Source of the DNA: Domibacillus sp. DTU_2020_1001157_1_SI_ALB_TIR_016
GTDB lineage: Bacteria; Bacillota; Bacilli; Bacillales; Domibacillaceae
Reading direction: 5' to 3'
Assembly: GCF_032341995.1 (NCBI RefSeq)
Contig: NZ_CP135438.1
Coordinates: forward strand, 1,426,001 to 1,490,000
DNA length: 64,000 nt
A program made the translations under genes and the position numbers. The notes beneath the pieces are model-generated. The model was not told the DNA's origin. It made no database searches and saw only the letters and a list, made by a program, of their open reading frames with translations. This document shows positions 1-7,714 of the stretch, one piece after another (the first letter of the stretch is position 1; each line of letters opens with the position of its first letter).

Positions 1-1
1 C

Positions 2-883
2 TTCAGCTTTGAAAAAAACATGCCAAAGCTGAACACCGAAAACCCGGAAGTAAAAGACTATTTGTTGAATGTGGCCTCATATTGGGTGAACAATTTTGAC
101 ATAGACGGCTGGAGGCTGGATGTGGCCGATGAAGTCGATCATGCCTTTTGGAGGGAGTTCCGCCGCACGGTAAAAGCGATAAAGCCGGATGTGTATATTC
201 TGGGTGAAATCTGGCATGATGCCCTGCCTTGGCTTCAGGGAGACCAGTTTGATGCGGCTATGAATTATCGTTTTGTTCATGCGATCGTAGACTTTTTTGC
301 CCAGAGAAAGATGACAGCCGAACAGTTTAAACAGGAAATTACCCATGTCTATCATTCTTATCCGGTTCCCACCAATGAAGTTGCCTTTAACCTGCTAGGA
401 AGCCATGATACGCCAAGACTTTTAACGGTTGCGTATGACAATAAACAAAGCGTCAAACTGTCTTACCTGTTTGCTCTGTCTTCCCCAGGGTCTCCATGTA
501 TTTATTACGGAGATGAAATTGGCTTAACAGGCGGGCCAGATCCGGACTGCCGCAAATGTATGATCTGGGATGAAGACAAGCAGGACTGCGATTTACGGGC
601 CTTTATTCAAAAAGCGATTGCGCTGCGCAAACAAATACCTGCTTTTGGCAACAGCGGCAGCTTTGCGTTTGCGGATATTCATCCGGAGCTGATCAGCTAC
701 ACGCGCGAAAATGAACAAGAAAAACTTCTGTTTTTGATCAATTCAAGTGATACACCAATACAAGCTGATGTGCCAGATGTCTTTATGAATGCTCAAAATG
801 TGTGGACGGAAGAAATACACAATGAAAAGACCGTCACCATTCAGCCTCAGAACTTTATGATTTTGCATAAAACAATGCAGTAA
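2..883 (+). CDS. Maltogenic amylase / neopullulanase family (GH13), C-terminal part
   Basis: The 5' part lies outside the window and the reading frame is open from base 2. The protein hydrolyses alpha-glucans or maltodextrins in the cytoplasm. The conserved GH13 regions visible are GWRLDVADEVDHAFW (region II, with the nucleophile Asp), ILGEIWHDA (region III, with the acid/base Glu) and LLGSHDTPRLL (region IV). The segments around MPKLNTENPEV and YYGDEIGL match what I recall of the Bacillus maltogenic amylase YvdF/BbmA. About 294 residues are present, compared with about 590 for the family, so the N-terminal domain and the start of the barrel are upstream. No signal peptide can be assessed. 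The exact specificity (maltogenic amylase, cyclomaltodextrinase or neopullulanase) cannot be told from this half. A strong terminator follows. Confidence 0.9.
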   Translation, partial: FSFEKNMPKLNTENPEVKDYLLNVASYWVNNFDIDGWRLDVADEVDHAFWREFRRTVKAIKPDVYILGEIWHDALPWLQGDQFDAAMNYRFVHAIVDFFAQRKMTAEQFKQEITHVYHSYPVPTNEVAFNLLGSHDTPRLLTVAYDNKQSVKLSYLFALSSPGSPCIYYGDEIGLTGGPDPDCRKCMIWDEDKQDCDLRAFIQKAIALRKQIPAFGNSGSFAFADIHPELISYTRENEQEKLLFLINSSDTPIQADVPDVFMNAQNVWTEEIHNEKTVTIQPQNFMILHKTMQ

Positions 884-913
884 GCAGGCTTTTGCTTTTC
901 TAAACAGGCATAT

Positions 914-964
914 AAAAAACCGGTACGCCCTCTTTTCCATCACAAGGGGGCGTACCGGTTTTAT
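914..964. terminator. Bidirectional terminator between the amylase and rsbR-like genes
   Basis: A perfect 13-bp stem (AACCGGTACGCCC, 918-930, paired with 948-960) is followed by a T-rich tract, with A-tracts on the other side. It ends the amylase transcript and probably also the convergent RsbR-type gene. Confidence 0.85.
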
Positions 965-980
965 TCTATGTTATATACGA

Positions 981-1796
981 TTAATCCAGGCTCTCTAATG
1001 CTCTTTTCACAGTAGAAAACGTATCTGTACCTGAAAGCTCAAGCCCGCTTTTTACTACAATTTGAGCTAAGTCAGGACGAAGACCGGATGTGATGAGGTG
1101 AATACCCACTAACTTGAGCATCATGCCCAGCTGTTGAAGGTAGGCCGCCATCTTTACATCAATTTGGGAAAGACCTGAAAAATCGACAATGAGATGATCG
1201 ATCTCCATGTCTGATAGTTTAGGAAAAACGTGCTCTAGTATATAGTTGGCTCGGTAGGCATCCATTTCTCCTATAAGAGGGAGAATCACAATTCCTTCCC
1301 TTACAGGTATAATGGGCGCGGATAGAGCGGCCATTTCTTTTTTCGCCTGCTCTTTCTTTTCCTCATACAGCTGTTCAAATGCAAAAATAGTCTCATTTAA
1401 GCTGCGGTCCAGCATTTGATTGATACGCTTAATGATCAAAACGATTTGTTCCAGGGACAATTGAAGCTTTTGTCCGATTTCTGTAAACATATCGGTTAAC
1501 ACTTCCCGTGTTGGAGGATACCGGACAGCCATAACGGAAACCCTTCCGCCTGAAGAAGTCTGCATATCTGCATTTTTTCGGCTCCACTCTATAAAGAAAT
1601 CAGGAACGCATTTTTCTTCTTTTACAAAGGAATCCCCAAAAAACTGTAAGAACTCAAGGTACATTATACGTGCCTGCTCTTTTTCCCAGTCTGGAATCGT
1701 CAGTTCTAGATTTGAAATCACTTTTTCAACGACCTCAGTTGCTAATGCTTCTACGTTGTCAGTAATATAAGCCGAAAATTTTAAAAATGAACTCAC
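981..1796 (-). CDS. RsbR-family stressosome co-antagonist with STAS domain
   Basis: A cytoplasmic protein of 271 residues. It has an N-terminal region of about 150 residues like the non-heme globin-like sensor half of RsbR proteins, then a STAS domain (about 158-271) with the signature VDFSGLSQID. In the family, RsbR paralogues assemble with RsbS and RsbT into the stressosome that controls sigma-B. The STAS loop here carries Ser (DFSG, LSQID) where RsbR has phosphorylated Thr residues; I cannot say whether it is phosphorylated. The start is GTG at 1796, 8 nt after AAGGGGG. The gene stands alone, like the RsbR paralogues scattered in Bacillus genomes. The IS element ends about 60 bp upstream of its start, so its promoter may have been altered. 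Confidence 0.8.
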   Translation of the reverse strand: MSSFLKFSAYITDNVEALATEVVEKVISNLELTIPDWEKEQARIMYLEFLQFFGDSFVKEEKCVPDFFIEWSRKNADMQTSSGGRVSVMAVRYPPTREVLTDMFTEIGQKLQLSLEQIVLIIKRINQMLDRSLNETIFAFEQLYEEKKEQAKKEMAALSAPIIPVREGIVILPLIGEMDAYRANYILEHVFPKLSDMEIDHLIVDFSGLSQIDVKMAAYLQQLGMMLKLVGIHLITSGLRPDLAQIVVKSGLELSGTDTFSTVKRALESLD

Positions 1797-1854
1797 GATG
1801 GCTTCCCCTTTTTCTCTATTACATACTTTAATACATGTATTTAATGGTTGTTCC

Positions 1855-1966
1855 TTGAACTACCGCCCACTTACCTGACGGTTAAAGTGGGGGATTCCTG
1901 GGCAAGAGGATCTTCGACCCTCAGTAATCAGGCTAACCCCGTATTCCAACGGTTTTATGATTAAGC
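1855..1966 (-). ncRNA. Candidate right-end omega/reRNA of the TnpB element
   Basis: In TnpB systems the guide RNA is transcribed from the 3' end of tnpB through the right end of the element, and its 3' tail (the guide) comes from flanking DNA. This interval downstream of the tnpB stop holds the conserved right-end hairpin (1866-1891). The guide would then be the host sequence below 1855. The position is inferred by analogy; no RNA was observed. Confidence 0.4.
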
Positions 1967-3178
1967 TTAAATAGACTGAAGTGAAAGAAGCCGAAGGGCT
2001 TCTCTTTTAATATTCAGGCTCGCATTCAGGTCCCGGTCGTGACGAACGCCGCAGGAAGGACACTCCCACACCCGGACAGCGAGATTTTTTACATCCTTAT
2101 GCTGGTGGCCACACCCGAAACAGAGCTGGCTTGATGGGAAGAACGGATCGACTTTTATAATCGTCCGTCCGTACCACTTCGCTTTGTAGGCGAGCATTTC
2201 GTTGAACCTCGACCATGACGCATCGTGAATCCCCTTGCTTAGCTTTTTGTTTTGGACGAGATTCTTCACGGACAAATTCTCCACTGCGATCACTTGGTTT
2301 TCATGAACGAGCCTGGTCGTCAGCTTGTGAAGAAAATCTTCTCTTGTGTGTTTGATTTTTTCGTGCAGTTTAGCAATCTGGGCTTTATTTTTTTTCCGCG
2401 ATTTCGAACCTTCTTTTTTACGTGCAAACGCGCGCTGAAGAAACGCTAACCGTTTTTCGTATTTTTGGTAGTATTTTGGGTTGGCGATGACTTGGCCGTT
2501 TGAGAGTACAGCAAATTCTTTCAGCCCGACATCGATGCCAACGGCATCGACAGTGCTTGGCTTATAGGGGGAATATGACATTTCACAGATAACCGAAATT
2601 GAATACCGGCCGGTGCTGCTTCGGCGCACGGTGACACGCTTAATGTCACCTTCAATGTTTCGGGACTTTGAAAAACGAATCCATCCGAGTTTCGGCAGCT
2701 GAATGCGATTGTCCACGATTTTAATATTGTGATTTATCATTTTGGTTGTGTAGCTTTGGACCGGGTTTTTCTTGCTTTTGAATGTCGGATGGCCCTTAAA
2801 GTCATACGCCGTTGGCGTATAGCCTTCTGCGCATTTTTTAGCGGCTCGTTTTTTTAATTCTTTTTTTGGCTGATCCTTATATTTTTTGAATCCTTCGTAC
2901 TGATATTCGATACTTGCCTGAAGAGCAATACTGTCAGAACCAGACAACCATTTGAACGTTCCTTTTAGCCCAGGGAGGAGCTTTTTAGCGGCTGTTTCTG
3001 TATACCGTTTTTTTGTTTTTTCAAAACTCTTGATGTTTTCATTTAATATATAATTGTAGACAAACCGGCAGCAACCGATCGTTTGGTTAATCAGTTGTTT
3101 TTGCTCGTCACTTGGATGGATTTTAAACCGAAAGGCTTTAAAATGAAAGTTCTTTGTTTCATCTGTTTTGGTTTTCAT
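1967..3178 (-). CDS. tnpB: TnpB (OrfB) RNA-guided nuclease of an IS200/IS605 element
   Basis: A protein of 403 residues, full length for the family. An N-terminal OrfB_IS605-type helix-turn-helix region (AFRFKIHPSDEQKQLINQT) is followed by a RuvC-like nuclease. The RuvC residues are visible: Asp in GIDVGLKEFAVLSNG, Glu in IAVENLSVKNL and Asp in HDRDLNASLNI. Between the last two is a four-Cys zinc finger (CFGCGH and CPSCG). TnpB proteins cut DNA under guidance of an RNA made from the element's right end and help keep the transposon in the genome. The ATG start at 3178 has AGGGGATGGG upstream. All catalytic positions look intact, so it may still be active. Confidence 0.92.
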   Translation of the reverse strand: MKTKTDETKNFHFKAFRFKIHPSDEQKQLINQTIGCCRFVYNYILNENIKSFEKTKKRYTETAAKKLLPGLKGTFKWLSGSDSIALQASIEYQYEGFKKYKDQPKKELKKRAAKKCAEGYTPTAYDFKGHPTFKSKKNPVQSYTTKMINHNIKIVDNRIQLPKLGWIRFSKSRNIEGDIKRVTVRRSSTGRYSISVICEMSYSPYKPSTVDAVGIDVGLKEFAVLSNGQVIANPKYYQKYEKRLAFLQRAFARKKEGSKSRKKNKAQIAKLHEKIKHTREDFLHKLTTRLVHENQVIAVENLSVKNLVQNKKLSKGIHDASWSRFNEMLAYKAKWYGRTIIKVDPFFPSSQLCFGCGHQHKDVKNLAVRVWECPSCGVRHDRDLNASLNIKREALRLLSLQSI

Positions 3179-3437
3179 ATTTTTCCCATCCCCTGAACGT
3201 TTGTTCTATACCTAATTATACCATTTTAGCAATAGAGCGTTCAAGGAAAAGGAATGACTGAATCGCCGAAAATGATAAAAATCTATTTTCTGTTTTCATT
3301 CCACACAAATAAAAATAAAAAGCAAACATCATCCTAGTATTAAGTATCGGGTCATTTTCTTCATATTAAATATGACTTTCTTCACAAATCAGCATTATTA
3401 ATGATCAGCAATGTGCATTTATTATATAAAAAAAAGC

Positions 3438-3474
3438 CCGTTCTTACTAGGTTAATAAGAACCAGCGTTTTTTT
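3438..3474. terminator. Hairpin with T-runs between the IS element and the following gene
   Basis: The inverted repeat GTTCTTA/TAAGAAC (3440-3462) is flanked by an A-run before and a T-run after. It could act in either direction; no plus-strand gene is directly upstream. Confidence 0.45.
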
Positions 3475-3493
3475 ATGTTACCAAAAGAGCATG

Positions 3494-3525
3494 AAAAAAC
3501 AGGTGCCTGAAAAAGCACCCGTTTT
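3494..3525 (-). terminator. Terminator of the papain-like gene
   Basis: On the minus strand GGTGC-TTTTTCA-GGCACC is followed by TGTTTTTTC, 40-70 bp after the stop at 3567. This is a typical intrinsic terminator. Confidence 0.7.
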
Positions 3526-3566
3526 AACGCCCTATTATGATCGTCTTACATGTATAGGAAAGTTTT

Positions 3567-5531
3567 TTAATCAAGCCATGTATATTGTCTGCCCCAGCTT
3601 TCTTTTGCAAGAGATGTAATTTCTTCAACGATCTCATCTTCTACCGCGTACGAATCTCCTTGTTCGTAAGGATTATAATGAAAAGCATACATACGTGCCG
3701 CAAATTGTGAAAACGGAAGAGACGCTTCTCCCTCCTGCTCTCCATGCCCTTTTACAGAAGGCTCAATGCCCTGTCCCCAGTTTTGGCCGCTGTCGTTATT
3801 AGGATTATAAAAATAAATGCGGTACTCTCCTGCTTCGTCTGCAGCGATCCGCTGAATAGACACTGCGTGAAGACCTAACAGATCACCATGCACATTGGTA
3901 ATATAAATACCTACTGGATTCGGATAAATCAATTCATACCCTTCGTTATAGTCAGGATGATGGGTAGAATAAAATAAGCGGACAAAACCGGCGTAATCTG
4001 TTACCGCTCCGGTCGCAGGATTAATGATATTCGCAAATCCGCGCGGCACCCACTCTCCATAAAACTCGGGATTTACCCATTTATGGCCGTCTTCTCCGCG
4101 CAAAGCAGTTCGTTTCATCATTTCATTGTAAATCTTATCTAAATGGGGAACGAGAACCTTTGAAACGGGATCTAGTTCTTGATGAATCTCTGAAGCGACG
4201 CCTCCCTCAAGCGAAGACGAGTGAAGGGGTTCTCCTTCAAAAATAATGTCTACATCGTTGTCTCTTGCTCCCCGGGCAATAAATTCAAGAAGCTGGCCAG
4301 GGCCGTGCTGTGCCCAGAGGCTGAGAGCCCGTGCAGACTGGCATGTCGGATTTAAACCCTGCCCAATTCCTAAAGGCTGGCCAAGTACACTAAGCGTTCC
4401 GGCTAAAAGAACAGCATTCGCTGTTAAGCCTTCCCGTTTATTTTCAGGCGTAAGCAGGATTTGTTTCACTTCCGGATGAATATCAAGTTCAATCAGCCGG
4501 CGAATACTTGGAAGAAGCGGTTCCTGTGAAAGCAGTCCCCGGTCCAATATCTTCCCAAGCCCGTAAATAGATTGAGCTGTATGGGGGTGGATAGCGACCT
4601 GAATCATGTCATGGACAAGATTGGATTGAGCATTTAAAATCGCTTCACCCGTTTCAGATAAAGAGAGGGCGGCTGGCAGAAGCTCCGGTTTTACCCGATT
4701 TAAATGTCTTAAAAAAACAGCGTGATAAGGAGAAACAAGCCCTGTATCCCTTACTGATCCGGCAAATGCTTCTGCTTCTTGTTTCAATTCCTCTTCTGAC
4801 GCATTTTTTAAGCTTAAGCGGTATTCCCTAAAGCTGGACCACTCTTTGCTTAACGGGCTTGGTGCCGTAACAGCAGCCGAGTATGCCTGTAAAGACTGCT
4901 TCACTTCCTCACTAATATCACTTTCCATCATTTGTTTGGCCATCGTAATCATTTTTACAATTCGGTTGACCATGATCGGCCTTTGGACAGTCAGCCGATC
5001 AATTTCCGCTACAATCTGATTGGCAATAGCCTGAAAAGAAAGTTCATCTCCTAAGAAGCGGAATAACCGTTCTGCCCGTTCAATATGTTCGCCTGAACCA
5101 ATTCTGGCTTCTTCTGTTTCTGGCGGAAAAAGAATATCTAAATTTAATGCCAATACTTCGTTTAAAAATTCTTTCGCTTCCTGGGCAGACACTTCTTTAT
5201 GCTCGTACAATCCTTTGGCAATCGCGAGCATGCGCAATTCACTAAGCAGCTCAACAATCGAATTGACGCCTTTTAGCTTTAAAGAGCCGCCGACAAAAGG
5301 GGGCTGGAGCTTTGATGCTTGCTCCCACGGACCTCCCTGGAAAACCCCTGCTTCATCAAATCGAGGGGCATAGCTGAATAATTGTTTAAGGCCATCATCG
5401 GTTCGTGCCAGATCGATGGCTTGTTGAAATACTTCTGTTTGATACAAACTTTTGGCATAAGGTTTTGCCTGCCCCAGGGTATCAAGAGCTTGTTCGAATT
5501 TTGTCGGTGCCAATTTGCTTTCAGCGTCCAT
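3567..5531 (-). CDS. Large unknown protein with papain-like Cys/His/Asn pattern
   Basis: A protein of 654 residues that I do not recognise as a named family. The N-terminal half is helical and carries no clear motif. The C-terminal third shows a pattern like C1 peptidases or amidases: GQGLNPTCQSARAL (Gln about 391 lies six residues before Cys about 397, the papain oxyanion-hole spacing), then LGLHAVSIQRI (His about 555) and FYNPNNDSGQNWG (Asn about 576). No signal peptide or membrane segment is seen. The start at 5531 is chosen because GGGAGGAAT sits 6 nt upstream; a longer frame to 5597 would overlap the upstream gene. It lies 40 bp after an ATP-grasp gene, probably co-transcribed. A condensing or cleaving role on a peptide product is inference only. 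Confidence 0.75.
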   Translation of the reverse strand: MDAESKLAPTKFEQALDTLGQAKPYAKSLYQTEVFQQAIDLARTDDGLKQLFSYAPRFDEAGVFQGGPWEQASKLQPPFVGGSLKLKGVNSIVELLSELRMLAIAKGLYEHKEVSAQEAKEFLNEVLALNLDILFPPETEEARIGSGEHIERAERLFRFLGDELSFQAIANQIVAEIDRLTVQRPIMVNRIVKMITMAKQMMESDISEEVKQSLQAYSAAVTAPSPLSKEWSSFREYRLSLKNASEEELKQEAEAFAGSVRDTGLVSPYHAVFLRHLNRVKPELLPAALSLSETGEAILNAQSNLVHDMIQVAIHPHTAQSIYGLGKILDRGLLSQEPLLPSIRRLIELDIHPEVKQILLTPENKREGLTANAVLLAGTLSVLGQPLGIGQGLNPTCQSARALSLWAQHGPGQLLEFIARGARDNDVDIIFEGEPLHSSSLEGGVASEIHQELDPVSKVLVPHLDKIYNEMMKRTALRGEDGHKWVNPEFYGEWVPRGFANIINPATGAVTDYAGFVRLFYSTHHPDYNEGYELIYPNPVGIYITNVHGDLLGLHAVSIQRIAADEAGEYRIYFYNPNNDSGQNWGQGIEPSVKGHGEQEGEASLPFSQFAARMYAFHYNPYEQGDSYAVEDEIVEEITSLAKESWGRQYTWLD

Positions 5532-5571
5532 TCTATATTCCTCCCTAACCGGTCTCCAAAATAAAAGTTTT

Positions 5572-6789
5572 TCAAAGATAGAAATCATAGGTTTCATATT
5601 TTTTCATCAAACCGCGCATTTCTTCACTGTCTTCTCCAAAGAAGAAAATAGTCCCGTAGTGATTGCCAAATCCAACCCGCTCCGCTACTTTGCTGGTAGC
5701 CGGGATGAACATATCGTGCTTTTCAAAATAAGGATGCGATTTTAATTCTTCCGGCACTTCCAGGCGGTCGATAATTTTAACGCGTGGATAAACCATCAAG
5801 CTTCCAGCATACCCTTTCGCAGAAGTTACCTCTTCAGGGAAAAACGCTTCCAGCTCTTCTGTGGTTGTATCTGGGTCACTGCAAAGAACCTGGGCCTGAT
5901 ATGCACTGAAACCGTATGCCCGCTCAATTAAATCAAAAATATGTCCCCCAGGGATCCGCGCTGCGACTTCTCCAAAATGAAGCGTGCCGTCAGGTGAAAT
6001 GAAAAATTCCGGGTGGATCACTCCATATTTGATTTCAAAGGAAGTGACCAGCTTTTCAATTTCTTCTCGGATTCTAGGGCGCCATTCTTCTAGAGAAGGA
6101 GATGCAGGAACAAAATTAGAATGCCCTAATTGGACATATTCCGTAATATTTAAGAAATAAACTTTCCCATTGTGAACAAACGCTTCACAGGAAAATTCCT
6201 GACCGTCTAAGTGGCTCTCCATTAAACAAGGAAAATCCTCCTGAGGGATCAGATCGATATCAGAAGCATCCCGTATAACCCGGTGGCCAACCGTGCCGGC
6301 TTTATTTAAAGGCTTTACATGAATAGGGTCATTGATATCCCCGTCTATTTTAATTAAAGCCTCATTCACCCGTTTTAAAAAGCGGTACACATCTTCTTTT
6401 TGGTACGCCTCTTCAAATACCCCGACTTTGATGCCGGACATTTGTGCTTTTCGCTTCATAAGCCCTTTATCTCGAAGAAGAAGAGATCGATTGAAAATAC
6501 GGGGATCATCCTGGAACCTCGCGTTTAAAGCACCTGCCCATTCAACCGTTTCTTCATAGATTGGAACCGCAAGCTTTACGCCTAAAGAATGCAGCTCTTT
6601 ATATAGCTCCTCTGATTTTTCATTTAACCGCTCGAACTGCCAGCCGACAAACTGAATGTCATTTTCTTTGGCAAACGGTTCAAATTCAGGCGGTCCTACT
6701 ACAAGAAAAGGCCGGTCAAGCTTGTCTACCGCTTCAATGACAGGCAGACTCCACCCAAGAAGGGCTGTAACTTTTTTTTCATTTTCCAT
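5572..6789 (-). CDS. ATP-grasp carboxylate-amine ligase-like protein
   Basis: A cytoplasmic protein of 405 residues with an ATP-grasp fold. The nucleotide-binding part includes PIHVKPLNKAGTVGHRVI, and the metal-binding end includes GVIHPEFFISPDG and FGEVAARIPGGHIFDL, equivalent to the E...N/R..GG motif of biotin carboxylase, PurK or L-amino acid ligases. Such enzymes activate a carboxylate as an acyl-phosphate and join it to an amine or thiol. The substrate cannot be told. The start MENEKK at 6789 is preceded by GGATGGGAAGAAG; the longer frame to 6858 runs into the repeated promoter region. Next on the same strand, 40 bp on, is the papain-like protein; divergent on the other side are a GNAT enzyme and a symporter. 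Confidence 0.85.
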   Translation of the reverse strand: MENEKKVTALLGWSLPVIEAVDKLDRPFLVVGPPEFEPFAKENDIQFVGWQFERLNEKSEELYKELHSLGVKLAVPIYEETVEWAGALNARFQDDPRIFNRSLLLRDKGLMKRKAQMSGIKVGVFEEAYQKEDVYRFLKRVNEALIKIDGDINDPIHVKPLNKAGTVGHRVIRDASDIDLIPQEDFPCLMESHLDGQEFSCEAFVHNGKVYFLNITEYVQLGHSNFVPASPSLEEWRPRIREEIEKLVTSFEIKYGVIHPEFFISPDGTLHFGEVAARIPGGHIFDLIERAYGFSAYQAQVLCSDPDTTTEELEAFFPEEVTSAKGYAGSLMVYPRVKIIDRLEVPEELKSHPYFEKHDMFIPATSKVAERVGFGNHYGTIFFFGEDSEEMRGLMKKYETYDFYL

Positions 6790-6894
6790 TTCTTCTTCCC
6801 ATCCTTTGACTAAAAAATAACAAACAGGGGTACAATTCCCTATCTTACTATAAATCAAACTTTTTTGTCTGATTTTTGTTTATTTTCTAATTTT

Positions 6895-6923
6895 TTGAGA
6901 TACTAATTAATAGTTTATATATG
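6895..6923 (+). promoter_or_regulatory. Candidate sigma-A promoter, repeat copy 1
   Basis: TTGAGA (6895-6900), a 17-nt spacer, then TATATG (6918-6923). The position in the repeat is matched by copy 2. Confidence 0.4.
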
Positions 6924-7014
6924 TAAGAGGTAAATATTACAAAAGAGTAGGGTAATTACCCATTTTTAAATAAATTAAACTTTTTTTGAATTTTTTTGTT
7001 TATTTTCTACTTTT

Positions 7015-7043
7015 TTAAGGTAGTGATTAATAGTTTATATATG
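7015..7043 (+). promoter_or_regulatory. Candidate sigma-A promoter, repeat copy 2
   Basis: TTAAGG (7015-7020), a 17-nt spacer, then TATATG (7038-7043). It ends just before the GNAT ribosome site (7054-7059), which would leave a very short leader. Confidence 0.35.
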
Positions 7044-7066
7044 TATATGACAAAGGAGGAATGAAA

Positions 7067-7633
7067 ATGAACACTTGGTATATGGCACTATCAGAATATT
7101 TTCCTGCAAATGAAATGAAATCAGAAGAGCATTTTGAGCTTCTTCTGGAAGACAAAGGCTGTTCCTACAAGATTGAAGAAGGTGCTGACTATGTACTCGC
7201 TTATTTTGAACAGGAGGATTTTTTATTTGTAGATTACGTACTGGTACATAGCCATAGCCGGAGCGCAGGTTTAGGAAGCCGAATCATGGACCAGTTGAAA
7301 AAGAAGAAAAAGCCTATCCTTCTTGAAGTAGAGCCGGAGTCGATTCATGAACCGGATACGATTAAACGGGTTCACTTTTACAAAAAAATCGGCTTTCAAT
7401 GTATTGATCACATCCAATACGTGCGCAGGCACCCGGTCACTAAAGAACTGAATGAAATGAAGCTTTATTGCTGGTCTTTCGCACCAAAATCAGATAGATG
7501 GATAATAGAGAAGATGGCTGCTGTTTATCAGGAAGTTCATGCTTACCAATCAAAAGCTTTGTATGGGACACAACCGCAGGAAATCAATGAAATTCTTATT
7601 CTACGGGAACATACATACAACCAGGCTAAATAA
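7067..7633 (+). CDS. GNAT family N-acetyltransferase
   Basis: A cytoplasmic protein of 188 residues. The N-terminal two thirds follow the GNAT plan: strand FLFVDYVLV, then the acetyl-CoA loop HSRSAGLGSRIMDQL (the R/Q-x-x-G-x-G/A type signature), and a late strand around VHFYKKIGFQCIDHI. The C-terminal 60 residues (from about 125) are not part of the core fold. Acetyl transfer to an amine is the usual activity; the substrate is unknown. The start at 7067 is preferred over the in-frame ATG at 7061 because AGGAGG (7054-7059) lies 7 nt before 7067. It is divergent from the ATP-grasp gene and in line with the symporter 81 bp downstream. Confidence 0.8.
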   Translation: MNTWYMALSEYFPANEMKSEEHFELLLEDKGCSYKIEEGADYVLAYFEQEDFLFVDYVLVHSHSRSAGLGSRIMDQLKKKKKPILLEVEPESIHEPDTIKRVHFYKKIGFQCIDHIQYVRRHPVTKELNEMKLYCWSFAPKSDRWIIEKMAAVYQEVHAYQSKALYGTQPQEINEILILREHTYNQAK

Positions 7634-7714
7634 AAAGAATTTTAAATATTCTCACATCATTGTATGCGCTTAACAGGTTTAGGCGCAAATGGACAGATTT
7701 GAGGAGGAAATAAC

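Larger units (their letters stand above)
1855..3238 (-). mobile_element. IS200/IS605-group element encoding only TnpB
   Basis: The element holds tnpB alone; no Y1 transposase tnpA is present, so mobility would need a tnpA elsewhere. On the minus strand the right end contains the hairpin CCCACTT-12 nt-AAGTGGG (1866-1891) followed by GTTCAA (1860-1855), which resembles an IS605-type right-end cleavage site. The left end begins just after TTGAAC (3244-3239), a plausible target/TAM sequence. There are no terminal inverted repeats or target duplication of DDE type, as expected for this group. Exact ends are inferred from these motifs. Confidence 0.7.
6851..7045. repeat. Two direct repeats of about 75 bp, offset exactly 120 bp
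   Basis: Copy 1 (6851-6925) and copy 2 (6971-7045) line up without gaps; by eye about 63 of 75 bases agree. Shared core words are TTGTTTATTTTCTA and TAGTTTATATATGTA. They fill the space between the divergent ATP-grasp and GNAT genes, and each includes a promoter-like pair pointing to the GNAT gene. Confidence 0.8.
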
